From: Ascochyta rabiei
Lineage: Eukaryota; Ascomycota; Dothideomycetes; Pleosporales; Didymellaceae
Assembly (NCBI RefSeq): GCF_004011695.2
Contig: NC_082415.1
Coordinates: 992,001-1,056,000 of the forward strand
Direction of reading: 5' to 3'
Length of the DNA: 64,000 bases
Shown here: positions 46,108 through 55,825 of the stretch, one piece after another
Layout of the letters: every line of letters begins with the position of its first letter
Numbering within the stretch: the first letter of the stretch is position 1
Translations under genes and position numbers: made by a program
The notes under the pieces: model-generated
Told to the model about the DNA's origin: nothing
Seen by the model: only the letters and a program-made list of their open reading frames with translations
Database searches by the model: none

Positions 46108-46361
46108 GAGGAGAACATTAAGGTTGCAAACATGAGGGCGAGGTTCTGAGACAACTCCACGACGATCACGTACAGCGGTCGATTGGACGGCTGAAAAAGC
46201 CAGCCACCAAGATATGAACACCTCCCAACGACCCAAGAAAAGGCTCATGCGATTGATGACTATGATCGCAGAAGGCTAGTTGGGAGGACAGAGAAGCACA
46301 CGGAAGAGAATTGCTACAGGATGACTTTCGTGCACCACGAGTAATTTCAAGACACATATCG

Positions 46362-46670
46362 TTAGAGGACCGGACCGCCTACCCCGTCAGCGCGCTCGGC
46401 CCAATAACTTTCACCCAAGGCTGGAGCTGTACCCCCGCATGAGCTCTTGAGTTGAATCAAGTTGCTCCTTGGCATACTGATCCGCTTCCTCAGACTTTCT
46501 GGGCTCTCATCACCCTCAAAATCAGAGGCGAACTTGGATTTGCTGGAGTCGAGCACTACTTTAGCGATCTGGTCGAGGGGACTCATCAGCAAACCTGGGT
46601 GCTGTGCCTTTGGTATGCCTTGGGTGTTTTGGAGTTGCTGGGGTCTGCCACTGACACCACTGGCAGACAT
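46362..46670 (-). CDS. Hypothetical protein, 102 aa
   Basis: The frame from ATG 46670 gives 102 residues beginning MSASGVSGRPQQLQNTQGIP. A central mixed-charge part (SPLDQIAKVVLDSSKSKFAS) is followed by DFEGDESPESLRKRISM and a Gly/Ala-rich end. No signal peptide, membrane segment or known domain is visible. The frame continues upstream to 46769 with hydrophobic, Phe-rich coding that looks like leader or intron sequence. The composition is more protein-like than other frames nearby, hence the tentative call. Confidence 0.35.
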   Translation of the reverse strand: MSASGVSGRPQQLQNTQGIPKAQHPGLLMSPLDQIAKVVLDSSKSKFASDFEGDESPESLRKRISMPRSNLIQLKSSCGGTAPALGESYWAERADGVGGPVL

Positions 46671-48198
46671 GTTGATGGATAGGTTGAATAGCATTGGTGA
46701 AGTGTGTACCGGAATTTTACAAGTTGATGAAGAGACAAAAGAGAAAGGAAAGTACGCACCTTCGTACATCTTTCAACACTTTCCAATGCTGTCCGCTGTC
46801 ATATTACACCGTTGATCACATCTTATTTCCTTGCTCGAAACCGAGGTGTTTGGCAATCGAGGCCAACATCAGATGCGGATGATCCGGTAATCACCCTGCT
46901 ATGCTGTGTCCATAGCTTAATATCTATGCTCCGACAAGAATCATCAACGTTGCCAGTCCATTGCTGCAGATGTAGATACCACTGCAGTTGAACCTGCTCT
47001 AGCTGCTGAAAACTGTCAGAGAACCTACATGAACAATGCCAAATTTCGAAGAGCTCAGGCTCATGACGGAGGAATTAGATCAATGCTAGAGTGCGCGCAG
47101 TAAAGATGTTCACTCATGACACAGCACAGTAGCCCCCAATCTGCTACCTTATCCGAAGCTAGCAATCAAGACAGGCTGAAATAAGCGACCAAAGTTTCTC
47201 GATGAGCCTCAGATGTCTGACACTGATGTCACGCCGTTTCGTGGCCAGAGACCCTCACACTTGCACAGTTCGTAATTGTCGTGACCTGTATATGGGCATT
47301 CTTACAAGATGAAGGAAATAAATCTAGCAAAACGATATTCACGAAAAGCCCTCCAAAGTAAGACATGCATGGCGGTTGCAGGGCAAAAGAGCATGATGTG
47401 GTTGCTCACTAGCCTCGCGCATACTAAATTCTACAACGAGAAGCAAAGGTGCACTTATTTAGTCAACAGGATGTCAAATTTTGGCTTCTGAACGCTTTAT
47501 TTCTGCATCTGTAGAATGAGGTGGGTTATCCTGTAAATCCGATAATTCTCCCGAAGACCGCTGTTACCGGCCACCGATCGCCTGTGCTGTATCGCACCAA
47601 TCTACCGTCTTACTCAGACTCGATGACTCTTCCACCAAACACGCACCCTCATCCTTCGTCCATCTTAGGCAGCGACGCTCGAGCCCGGACCTTCTTCACA
47701 CGAGCCAATAGCTCCAGCATGTCGAAGTCCCCAGGCGTGCATCAAGCCGCTTCAAGTCGCCCTTCCACTCTCTTCCATTCTCTTGTACGTGCGCCAGAGT
47801 CCTAGGGCTGAGCTCTTTTGGACCGATCCAACACCACTTTCAAGGCAGCCCAGCCCAGCTGCCTGAAGGATGATTTCACTGCTACGAGTCCGAGCTCAGT
47901 TTGTCCCACGCCTCCGGCAGGCTCCCAGAGTCAGGTTGTTGTCTGACAAGCAAGGCTTTTTCTTTGCCGTAACCGAGATAGTCTTGCATTGATGCGCTTC
48001 ATATACGCCAAGTGTCCAGGGGGTAGATATGTGTTGATGATGGCGGACACGAAAGCAGCAGGTCGTGATCACGCTGTCGTCGTGTTCATAATGCGTAACT
48101 TCGTGATCGATTCAATCGCAGGGCAATAAGTGATTGAGAGGAGAGAAGAGAGCATAGATGAGAGGAGACGTGCTTTGAACAGCATGAACAAAGAACCA
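46671..48198. other. Intergenic region
   Basis: There are only short frames, e.g. 94 codons at 47521-47805, rich in Ser/Pro and without motif. Nothing recognisable. Confidence 0.4.
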
Positions 48199-48567
48199 TC
48201 ATGGATATCCAAAGTCATCGAAGCCATCGAAAAGGTCTGTCACCACCTTCATCATGGGCTCGAAAAGGCTTACTTCATCGCCTGGCTCGCCACCAAAGAT
48301 ACGAAGTTGTTGGTTCTCCATCGCTTTCGCTCTCTCCTGCTCAAATTGAAGTCGGCTCTGCCATGCGAAATATGTTTGGTGCCAGTGGTCTGCGGATATA
48401 TTTGCGATAGGTGCGTGTACCAGTGGATAGGAAGAAGCCAGAGTCGATTGCGAGGAGGTTGTATCGACCGAATTACTGCGGAAATGATGCATGTTTGGAA
48501 TTGCGTTGCTGCTGTCCCGATGGCGAGGCCTACTCCTTGTTCGCTTTCTGTTGTGGCGTTTGCCCAT
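48199..48567 (-). CDS. Small hypothetical protein with basic N-terminus, 122 aa
   Basis: The ATG at 48567 gives 122 residues. The N-terminus is very basic (MGKRHNRKRTRSRPRHRDS), as in nuclear or RNA-binding proteins. The middle is Ser-rich. The end is an ordered-looking acidic/aromatic segment: WHQTYFAWQSRLQFEQERAK, then IFGGEPGDEVSLFEPMM and DLFDGFDDFGYP. I have the impression that similar MGKR-N-RKR proteins with a FGGEPGD motif occur in other Dothideomycetes, but I cannot verify this. Codons upstream of this ATG (to 48633) give a hydrophobic Cys/Leu stretch that is probably leader sequence. Function unknown. Confidence 0.6.
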   Translation of the reverse strand: MGKRHNRKRTRSRPRHRDSSNAIPNMHHFRSNSVDTTSSQSTLASSYPLVHAPIANISADHWHQTYFAWQSRLQFEQERAKAMENQQLRIFGGEPGDEVSLFEPMMKVVTDLFDGFDDFGYP

Positions 48568-50062
48568 TTTGTGAAGTGTTTTGTATTTTGAGTGTTTTGG
48601 AGATGCAAGAAGACAAAATGCGACAAAAGACAACGAAAAGTCGCCCCGCAGAGCGAAGACTCCTAATAGTGGGGTGATGGACAGGAGAGTGCCTTACCTT
48701 ATATACGGGTAGATGCGGAAGACGCAATTACTTCACGATGCCAGATCATGCCTACAACAGTCAGGAGGCTGCAGTGACTCAGACACCAGAATGGTGCAAG
48801 ACAGGAAATGCTGGCGTGACACCGGGGAGGGACCCGCAAATGATCCGTGACGGCGCGTGATTGGCCTGCTGATGGATGATGTGGCGAAGCCGATACCGCT
48901 CCCCCAGGGAGTCATGAACATCAACACCAGCCAACCCGTGGCTTTGAACAAACTTATTTTTCTTTCGACTCACAGCGATGACAATACTGCGTGTTTCGAC
49001 AGAAGGGCGCATATACAAGACGATGACACAAGACGCCGGAGTTCTTCTTGGGTGGCCTTTAATCTTCTGGCACCTTCTATGACGCTGCACGGATCACGGA
49101 CAGTGGAAGGAGGCGACCATCATAACCGGAACACGTCAAGTCAGGCTTCACCCCTTTGTCTACTGGGCTTCTACAGTATTCTGTGGTCATTATCGATTGT
49201 TTCAAGGTACTCAAGGGAAGAGACGGAATGCTGCCTAAGACCATAAAACGTTGTCAGGTTGTCGCATGGTACTCCCTAGTACCCAAGTGGGCTGTCAACC
49301 CAGCACAGTCCTGCCCATGTCGCATTTGGTTATCCAGGTGACCACCTCTGTCTACAGCTTGCCATGGTGGGAACATGTGATGCCTGCCGCCTGAAGATGG
49401 CTTTCGAGACCGCCAAACCATGATTTCTTCCCGGCAGTGAAGATCAACACCTCGAACAATCTGGGCTTGATGCCCGAGTCTATGTAAGGCTGCCGTTCAA
49501 TTGACACGCTAGCAAGTGTCATCGCGTACGCGCGTGTGAGACTATTAGCATTGTCACATGGCTGCCTACTGGGCTTTGGAAACTCACATGTGTTCCTCTG
49601 TTGTTCGAAGCCTACAGCCTCTGACTGCCATACGTCATTCCACGAAGGCGGAGGTCGAGCGTGGTGTTTCGCCGACATTGCCTTATGTCGGCTCTCCACG
49701 ATTTGCATCCGGACCCTAGTTTGGCAACGAGCGACCACTCACCTATCGCGGTTACAAGTCGACACGCGTAAGCTGGTTTATCATTAGCTTCGAAAAGCGT
49801 CATTCGTGTCAGAAACACCCGCTTTAGACTTGTAATCGCCGCTGTCACTACTCGGCTGGCACAATGGGGGCGGTGTTAAATACCGACATCCGCCAAAGGT
49901 GGCTGGTTAAGTATGAAAGGTGTTCTTTGTTATTGGTTTCCATAGTACTCTTCTCAACTCTTCTTGGGTCATCAGCTTTGATACTGACCGGTTCATAATG
50001 CCGTTCAGTTCAAGAGTAGTCCTGCTGGCTTTAGGTAATCGACTGCGCAGCACAAAGTATAC
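48568..50062. other. Divergent intergenic region
   Basis: No gene is seen. The 200 bp before the cytochrome b561 ATG contain no exact ATCWGATAA iron-repressor element. Confidence 0.4.
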
Positions 50063-50827
50063 ATGCACTGGCTCATTTTTGTAATAGCAGCAACGACAGC
50101 TTCGGCACAGTATGGTCCTGGTGGTCAATACGGTCCGGGTGAATCCAACAGCAATGGCAACGGCAACAACAACTATGAAAGCTCGGGCAGCGGGCGAGGT
50201 GACCCGTCGCAGTCCTTCATTGATGGCCGACAGAAAATGCTCATCGCGCATGGCGTTCTAGCATCATTGGCATTTGTCCTCCTCTTTCCTACCGGGAGCA
50301 TTCTTATTCGTCTGGGCTCATCTCGTGGCACATGGCTCATTCACGGCTTGTTTCAGCTCTTCGCATACCTTGTGTACACAGCGGCGGCTGGTATTGGCAT
50401 TTGGCTGGCTGGTCAAGCACCTGCACAGGTCGGCCTTCTTCACAGCTATCATCCAAGCATCGGGCTGATCTTGTTCACGTTGTTATTTTTCCAGCCTATC
50501 ATGGGCTATATCCACCATCTGAAGTACAAGAAGCACCAACGCCGTACGTTGTGGTCTTACGGGCATCTTTGGCTTGGACGAATTGCTATTACACTTGGAA
50601 TGATCAACGGAGGACTTGGTCTTCTCCTTGCGTATGATGCACCTTTGGGATTCGCGCCCAGTCGAGGCCAGGTTATCGCATATGGTATCGTCGCTGGTAT
50701 CATGTGGCTGCTTTGGGTTACCGCGGCCATTGTTGGGGAGCGGAGAAGGTCGAATGCTGGAACGAAGATCGATGGCGAGTCCTCTCCAGCCAGTTCGTTA
50801 GCTCCACACAAAGAGCGCTATGCGTAG
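50063..50827 (+). CDS. Cytochrome b561-type transmembrane redox protein
   Basis: A single exon gives 254 residues. A signal peptide (1-16, ending ATTASAQ) is followed by a Gly/Asn/Ser-rich extracellular linker (to about residue 50). The b561/ferric-reductase-like domain has four to five helices after that. The candidate haem ligands are the histidines in IAHGVLASLAF, LIHGLFQLFAYLVYT, LLHSYHPSIGLILF and YGHLWLGRIAI. The cytosolic tail is short, basic and Ser-rich. Cytochrome b561 proteins carry electrons across membranes and several reduce ferric iron; others receive electrons from DOMON or dehydrogenase domains. No DOMON domain is fused here. It lies 3 kb from the Fet3/Ftr1 pair, with the arrestin between. 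Confidence 0.87.
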   Translation: MHWLIFVIAATTASAQYGPGGQYGPGESNSNGNGNNNYESSGSGRGDPSQSFIDGRQKMLIAHGVLASLAFVLLFPTGSILIRLGSSRGTWLIHGLFQLFAYLVYTAAAGIGIWLAGQAPAQVGLLHSYHPSIGLILFTLLFFQPIMGYIHHLKYKKHQRRTLWSYGHLWLGRIAITLGMINGGLGLLLAYDAPLGFAPSRGQVIAYGIVAGIMWLLWVTAAIVGERRRSNAGTKIDGESSPASSLAPHKERYA

Positions 50828-51354
50828 GTGCCAACCGTGGGCAGTATAGAGTTTATATCATGCTGACTGTACGATGACAGACACCGCTACAACTGACCCT
50901 TTGGATATCCATGTATAGTATAAGCGATGATAGTTATCAGCCCTACGAGCAGTTGATTGAAATAAATATTCGTAATCACATCTGCGCTCTGACATCCTGG
51001 TCAGGTCATCATTGTGAAAATCACGGCTGCCGAACATGACGTAGATTTTCTTTCGACTCCCGCAAAATCTCACCCTGCACACTTGCAATTGATATCTTCA
51101 GATCAGGCACACAAAAAAGTGGAGAACTGAACGGTGTGTACTCTTATGCATGACTTTTCACACACAGCATGGAGAAGTGGGGGTATTGAGTCTTGGCTTC
51201 CTTTTTGGGTAGACATGCCCTCACACCAACACGATGAATGTTCTGACTGCGGTGCGTCAGGAGACATCCCAAGGCCACAAGGGTACTTTTTTTTCTTGTG
51301 CACTGAGTTCACCTCAATCTTCGGAAATCATTCATACTAAAAAGACAGTTCGGA
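50828..51354. other. Intergenic, promoter of the arrestin gene
   Basis: This contains one GATA core on the minus strand, TTATCAG at 50934-50940. It matches 7 of 9 positions of the iron-repressor site. Nothing else is recognised. Confidence 0.35.
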
Positions 51355-52680
51355 ATGCGGAAACCTAAGCTGTCCTTGCATGCGCCTGCTGAACATATAA
51401 TCAGCTTCACGTCCAATGAGGGTCCGTCGGACTCGTTCCTGTGTGGACAGATTTCGTTCAGCAACGTACCGCTACAATGCGACATTCAAGTAACACTTGC
51501 AAGAGTCGGGCGACTGAAGCAAGGCAAAGACGTGAACGATAGGGCTGGCTCAAAAAAATTCATACGAGAGCTTGGTTTTATGGGATCGCAAAAAGAGCAG
51601 AAATGGGAACAATTCGACTATGACTCTGCAGAAAAACTGAGTGGGTGCTCGATCAGCCCACCACGAACAACGTCTGATACCAAACCCACCAAGTGCGACT
51701 TCAGATTACCGGTGCCTTCGTATCATCCTGCAACAGCGGCGCTTCCATCAGTAGAAATATCGTACGCCATCTTTGCAACATGCGATTTGCCAAACGGAAA
51801 GACCTTGCGGTGTAGACAAGATCTGGGCGTTATACGTAAGAATGGCAAACCTATACTTTTGGAACCATCTCGCAAAGTCTCGTTCCCAGAATCAACGCTT
51901 GTTGTCAGAGCCAGCTTCGACGCACCAATTATGGGCACCAAGAACATTGTCATCCCCACCACACTGCAACTGCACGGCCTAAGCCTCCCCAGCACCAGCT
52001 CTATGCGCACCAACGAGACACGCTGGCTTGTCCCCCGTGAGATAAAGTGGGAGTTCGAGGAAACTGCCGTCCTAATCACCGGCTTCCCAGACAGCACCGG
52101 TCACGTACCAATGTCGACAGCACAACGTGTACTGAAAAAACGAAGGCTAGCGGCAGGCGCAGAGAAGCTGAAGCTCAAATACCCGTTCATGCGCCCAGGA
52201 AACACATTTGTCCGCATGCTACAAGACGACAATGGGATGGAAATCCCTTTCCACATCAGCGCGCCCAAAACCACCCAACTGGGCGACAGCACCGCACTCT
52301 CCGTAGCAGGCAGCCACATTCTGCACACCGTGCTGTTGTCAGACCCGTCCGCGGATGCAGAGCTCCCGCAGAAGCGCTTCGCCGTCTACCTCGAGTACAA
52401 GCTGCACATGTGGCTGCGCATCGGTGAGGATATCTTCGACGAGGCGTCGGGAGATCTGGTGAACCGCAAAATGGACGAGATGGCCTACACGGTGCTCTGT
52501 CCGCTGACGATGCAGCACGCCGTGCCAGCTCAGCAGGGCGCCGGATTGGATGAGGCGCCGCTGCCAGTGGTTCCGCCGCGTTATGATGGCGTGTGGGAAC
52601 TGCCTCCGCCGGGCTATACGACGTATGGCTGCGCCCTTCGCGGGCCTGTCAGGGAAGCTAGAGGCTCTCCACAGCCTTGA
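51355..52680 (+). CDS. Alpha-arrestin (Rsp5 adaptor, ART-like) protein
   Basis: A single exon gives 441 residues with the two-lobed beta-rich layout of arrestins. The N-lobe opens LSLHAPAEHIISFTS and includes FLCGQISFSNVPLQCDIQVT. The C-lobe contains IPFHISAP and CPLTMQHAVPAQ. Near the end, VVPPRYDG gives a PPxY motif at about residues 407-410. In alpha-arrestins such motifs bind the WW domains of Rsp5/Nedd4 ubiquitin ligase, so the protein directs ubiquitination and endocytosis of plasma-membrane transporters. The Arg/Lys-rich stretch KKRRLAAGAEKLKLKYPF lies between strands. The cargo is unknown. It is tail-to-tail with FET3 and next to b561. Confidence 0.82.
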   Translation: MRKPKLSLHAPAEHIISFTSNEGPSDSFLCGQISFSNVPLQCDIQVTLARVGRLKQGKDVNDRAGSKKFIRELGFMGSQKEQKWEQFDYDSAEKLSGCSISPPRTTSDTKPTKCDFRLPVPSYHPATAALPSVEISYAIFATCDLPNGKTLRCRQDLGVIRKNGKPILLEPSRKVSFPESTLVVRASFDAPIMGTKNIVIPTTLQLHGLSLPSTSSMRTNETRWLVPREIKWEFEETAVLITGFPDSTGHVPMSTAQRVLKKRRLAAGAEKLKLKYPFMRPGNTFVRMLQDDNGMEIPFHISAPKTTQLGDSTALSVAGSHILHTVLLSDPSADAELPQKRFAVYLEYKLHMWLRIGEDIFDEASGDLVNRKMDEMAYTVLCPLTMQHAVPAQQGAGLDEAPLPVVPPRYDGVWELPPPGYTTYGCALRGPVREARGSPQP

Positions 52681-53127
52681 AGCTTCACTGGCATGAATGG
52701 TGGAAGTTAAACTTGATTTGATAGGCAGGTTTTCTTCTGAGGCACGTCCGCCACAGCACCACCTTTAGAGGTCATGCCAGCGACTGCGGATCACATGGCG
52801 CTGCAAGAGCAGCTTTCCTGGAACGATGGACGAAATGGCGAGTTGGTGTTATCATCGCTTCGTTTTCTGGTGTCTAGAAGCGAAGATGGTGTGCAGAGGG
52901 GACGGAGGAAGAGGCAACAGCGTGAAGATGAAGGGAAGTTAGTCGACACAGAGGACTTCGACAAACATGTTGTTCAGCTAATTTTATGGATGAAGAATAA
53001 TGAAATAAGTCAAACATATAGCTTTATTGCAATATAGGCTAAATACACGTTCCGACATACCGAATGGAAACCCACAGTTCTTAGTTCAACGAGCACAGAT
53101 CACATCCTCCCGCGCATGATCCTCACA
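52681..53127. other. Convergent intergenic region
   Basis: This 447-bp stretch lies between the arrestin and FET3 3' ends. An AT-rich end near 52980-53040 probably holds polyadenylation signals. Confidence 0.4.
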
Positions 53128-54999
53128 CTATGCTTTCCCTCCAACAGGTTTCAGTCCATACCAACCAATAACCGCCATTCCCAAGAACGCACTCAAACAA
53201 CTGAACACTAGCGCCACAATGCCCCTTGCCGTGAACCCAGCTGGGAGCTCACCAGGACTCTTGGTCTCGCCCGTCAAGTCTAGCAAATCGATCGTGTTTC
53301 CCGCTGCGTTGCCAGCCGTGGGCACGTTACCTGCTTTGCACGCGTTCCAGTGGTCCTGCGGAATCTTGCCGGAGAGTTGAGACTGGATGGCGAGAGGCGC
53401 TTCGACAAGCGTGATGGCGAGTCCGGAAGCCATGTGCCACTCGAGATGACAGTGCTGTGGTGCATTAGCATCAACACTGCAATGAGTAGGAGGATCTGGG
53501 GGAACGTACGAAGAGCCAGATACCCGGGTTGTTGGACTGGAAACGCAGGACGATGTGTCCATTTGGCCTGACAAGTACCGTGTCTCTTCGCATCGGTGTC
53601 TGTGCAAAGTTTGTGTGTGTGCTGTTGTTTGCGTCGAAAGCGCCGGCTTCTTCTTCGGAGCGCGCGACGAGTTGGAACGCGTGGCCGTGGAGATGGAAAG
53701 GGTGCTTGCCGGGGTCATCGTTGTTGAGGATGATTTCCACGACCTGGTTCTGTGCAAGGACGAACGAGTTTGTGTTGTCTCCGTAGATGAGAGGGTTTGT
53801 TGCGTTGGCACCTGTAGAGAGTGTCGTGTATAACGTAGGAACCTTTGGAGCTACGTAGGTGATATCGTTGAAGAAGGCGTAATTGGCTCCATCGTTGAGG
53901 TTACCCATTTTCATATCCAGAGTGATCGACTGGTCGACATTGGAGTAGATAGCCTCCTTGTCGTACGGAACAAGTGAAAAGTCGTCAAATTGGGCGTCGA
54001 ACGAGTCGATCAGCTTAGGTTCAGGTTTTGCCTTGCTGTCATCATACACGAGCCATCCTGTAACGTTGGGGTTCAAACCGTCAGGGACCACGTCGAAAAG
54101 ATCCTGTGTAGTCATGATTAGAATTGCTGTGCGCCCAAACAAACGGTTGAAGAGCGTACCTCATCCATAGAGCCAACAAAAGCAAAGTTTGAACTCGTAT
54201 CGTTTTTCGCAGTGACAAGAACACTGTACCTCTGAGCGGCGGCCACGTAGAGCATCTCGGCATCCGTAGGCTCCATGTAGATACCGTCGACTTCTATGAC
54301 GCGCATAGTGTGGTCCTCAAACCAAACATATTGCGCGGCAAAAGCACCAATGTTTATCATGCGGAACATATAAGTCTTGCCAGGCTCGATCTTAACAGTG
54401 AGATTTTGCGTTTCGTTGACGAGTGCAGCCTGAGGTACAGGCTCCGCTCCAGATGGATTTGCGATGCTGATGAACCCTGACATCAGCTTGGGCATCGACT
54501 CGTGGTACCAGTCAGAGAAGGTGAGGACAACCTCCTCGTCATACTGGTCCTTGAAGGGATTCTCTGGATCGTGAACAATGAGTGGTCCTCGAAGTCCATC
54601 CGGGTACTGTCCGCGCACGTGACTGTGATACCAGTAAGTGCCAGGCTGATCCACTGTGAAGTTGTATGTGAAGGACGAGCCAGGAGGGATAGCGCATTGG
54701 TTGACGTCAACTGGGCCGTCCATGTGCGTTGAGCCATTCATGTACAGACCGTGGAAGTGCAGACTCGTGCTCTCATTGCCGAGAGAGTTGTTGACGTTGA
54801 CGATGACTTGGTCGCCTTTGTTTGCAACGATAGGAGGAATCGGCCACTGTCCATTAATCCCAATGACTGGGCGGTCGTACTGGCCGTCTGGGTTTGCGTG
54901 TGTCCATGCTACATCGAAGTCGTATTTGACGGTAGCAGTCCGAGCTGCTGAGATGAGTAGGAGTACCGGGAGGAGGAAGCCTGCGAGAGAGATCGCCAT
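53128..54999 (-). CDS. FET3: Iron-transport multicopper oxidase (ferroxidase Fet3)
   Basis: Exons are 54999-54160, 54103-53510 and 53454-53128 (introns 56 and 55 nt), giving 586 residues. A signal peptide (1-22) precedes three cupredoxin domains. All copper motifs are present: LHFHG and TYWYHSH in domain 1, [10 protein letters not shown] in domain 3, and HCHLEWHM at the start of exon 3. A single C-terminal membrane helix ([21 protein letters not shown]) with a short cytosolic tail marks it as Fet3 rather than a secreted laccase. Residues equivalent to the yeast iron-binding set are mostly kept, but the Glu of SEWYH is Asp here (FSDWYHES). The enzyme oxidises Fe2+ at the plasma membrane and passes Fe3+ to Ftr1, whose gene is divergent 826 bp away. 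Confidence 0.94.
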
Positions 55000-55125
55000 G
55001 GTGAGAGAGTAACTCGAGACTGGAGATGTAGAACAGCGACCAGCGACTGACCCTGTCCTCAAGGCCAAAGCAGATTAGATGAAAGAGATAAGATGATGCC
55101 TCCACCTGTGACAAGAATCGGTAAG

Positions 55126-55134
55126 ATCAGATAA
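55126..55134 (+). promoter_or_regulatory. ATCAGATAA, predicted SreA-type GATA site
   Basis: An exact 9/9 match, 127 bp upstream of the FET3 ATG. Confidence 0.75.
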
Positions 55135-55215
55135 GGCCGAAATACCGTCGAGAAGAGCCTTCCCTCGCTACACACGAGACCTTAGTCTGTCTGTCTAATC
55201 AGCGGGACCGCAGAA

Positions 55216-55224
55216 TTATCAGAT
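55216..55224 (-). promoter_or_regulatory. ATCTGATAA (reads TTATCAGAT on plus), predicted SreA-type GATA site
   Basis: An exact 9/9 match on the minus strand, 217 bp upstream of the FET3 ATG. Confidence 0.75.
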
Positions 55225-55421
55225 CATCTGCAAATCACTCCAGTTCCAGAGCAGCCGTGGAGTGGGGTTTCCTCGCGATTTGCGCACTGGGCTTGCTTGA
55301 TCAAGATCGGACACTGCAACGGTCACACTACCATGGCCGTCGTCCAGTGTTCCAGCGAATGCCATTCGTTAACTGCACGACACTCCGTTGTAGCGTGGAA
55401 AAGGCGCGGTTTTATCGGCCC

Positions 55422-55430
55422 ATCTGATAA
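55422..55430 (+). promoter_or_regulatory. ATCTGATAA, predicted SreA-type GATA site
   Basis: An exact 9/9 match about midway, roughly 400 bp upstream of both start codons. Confidence 0.75.
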
Positions 55431-55772
55431 TCTGGACCTTGATCGCCCCAGGTTGAGGGTAAGCGAACGGCTTATTTGCACCTTAAAGCTGCGCTAGACG
55501 GGATAGACCAAGGCTTGATTGGATTTGGCGCTCTTGGCGTGTCCCCGATCGTGAAAGGCGTCTGCCAACGCTGCGGGGATTTGACTGTTCCGCGGTGTCT
55601 AAGGCTTCAGGCCTAACTTCAATTCGCTGCAGAAAATGTTCTGCTTAGCGAGGTCGGCGTCAATCGCGTTGGGCAGGACCGCGTGCGGAAGGTGCAACGG
55701 TTAGGTCATCCGAGGTCCTTTCTCGTCTCTCGCTCATCAGATTAGATTTCCTCTCCTTCAATTATTCTTTCC

Positions 55773-55781
55773 TTATCTGAT
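55773..55781 (-). promoter_or_regulatory. ATCAGATAA (reads TTATCTGAT on plus), predicted SreA-type GATA site
   Basis: An exact 9/9 match on the minus strand, only 45 bp upstream of the FTR1 ATG. It could overlap the FTR1 transcription start or leader. Confidence 0.72.
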
Positions 55782-55825
55782 CTTCCTCAGAGCAAAGTAA
55801 AAGAAAGCTTGTTGGTAGCATCAAG

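Larger units (their letters stand above)
55000..55825. promoter_or_regulatory. Shared FET3-FTR1 promoter with four iron-repressor motifs
   Basis: The 826-bp divergent region contains four exact matches to ATCWGATAA, listed separately. This is the known binding site of the GATA-type iron repressor (SreA/Fep1/URBS1). Further single GATA cores occur (e.g. AGATAAG near 55086). Two elements lie closer to FET3 and two closer to FTR1, which fits co-repression of both genes when iron is plentiful. Confidence 0.85.

Noticed and set aside
45435..46169. 244-codon minus-strand frame as a gene
   Set aside because: It is antisense to the spliced PAC4 gene, which has clear family motifs. The minus frame has none.
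53128..54999. Secreted laccase
   Set aside because: The C-terminal membrane helix, the Fet3-type acidic residues and the divergent FTR1 favour a ferroxidase.
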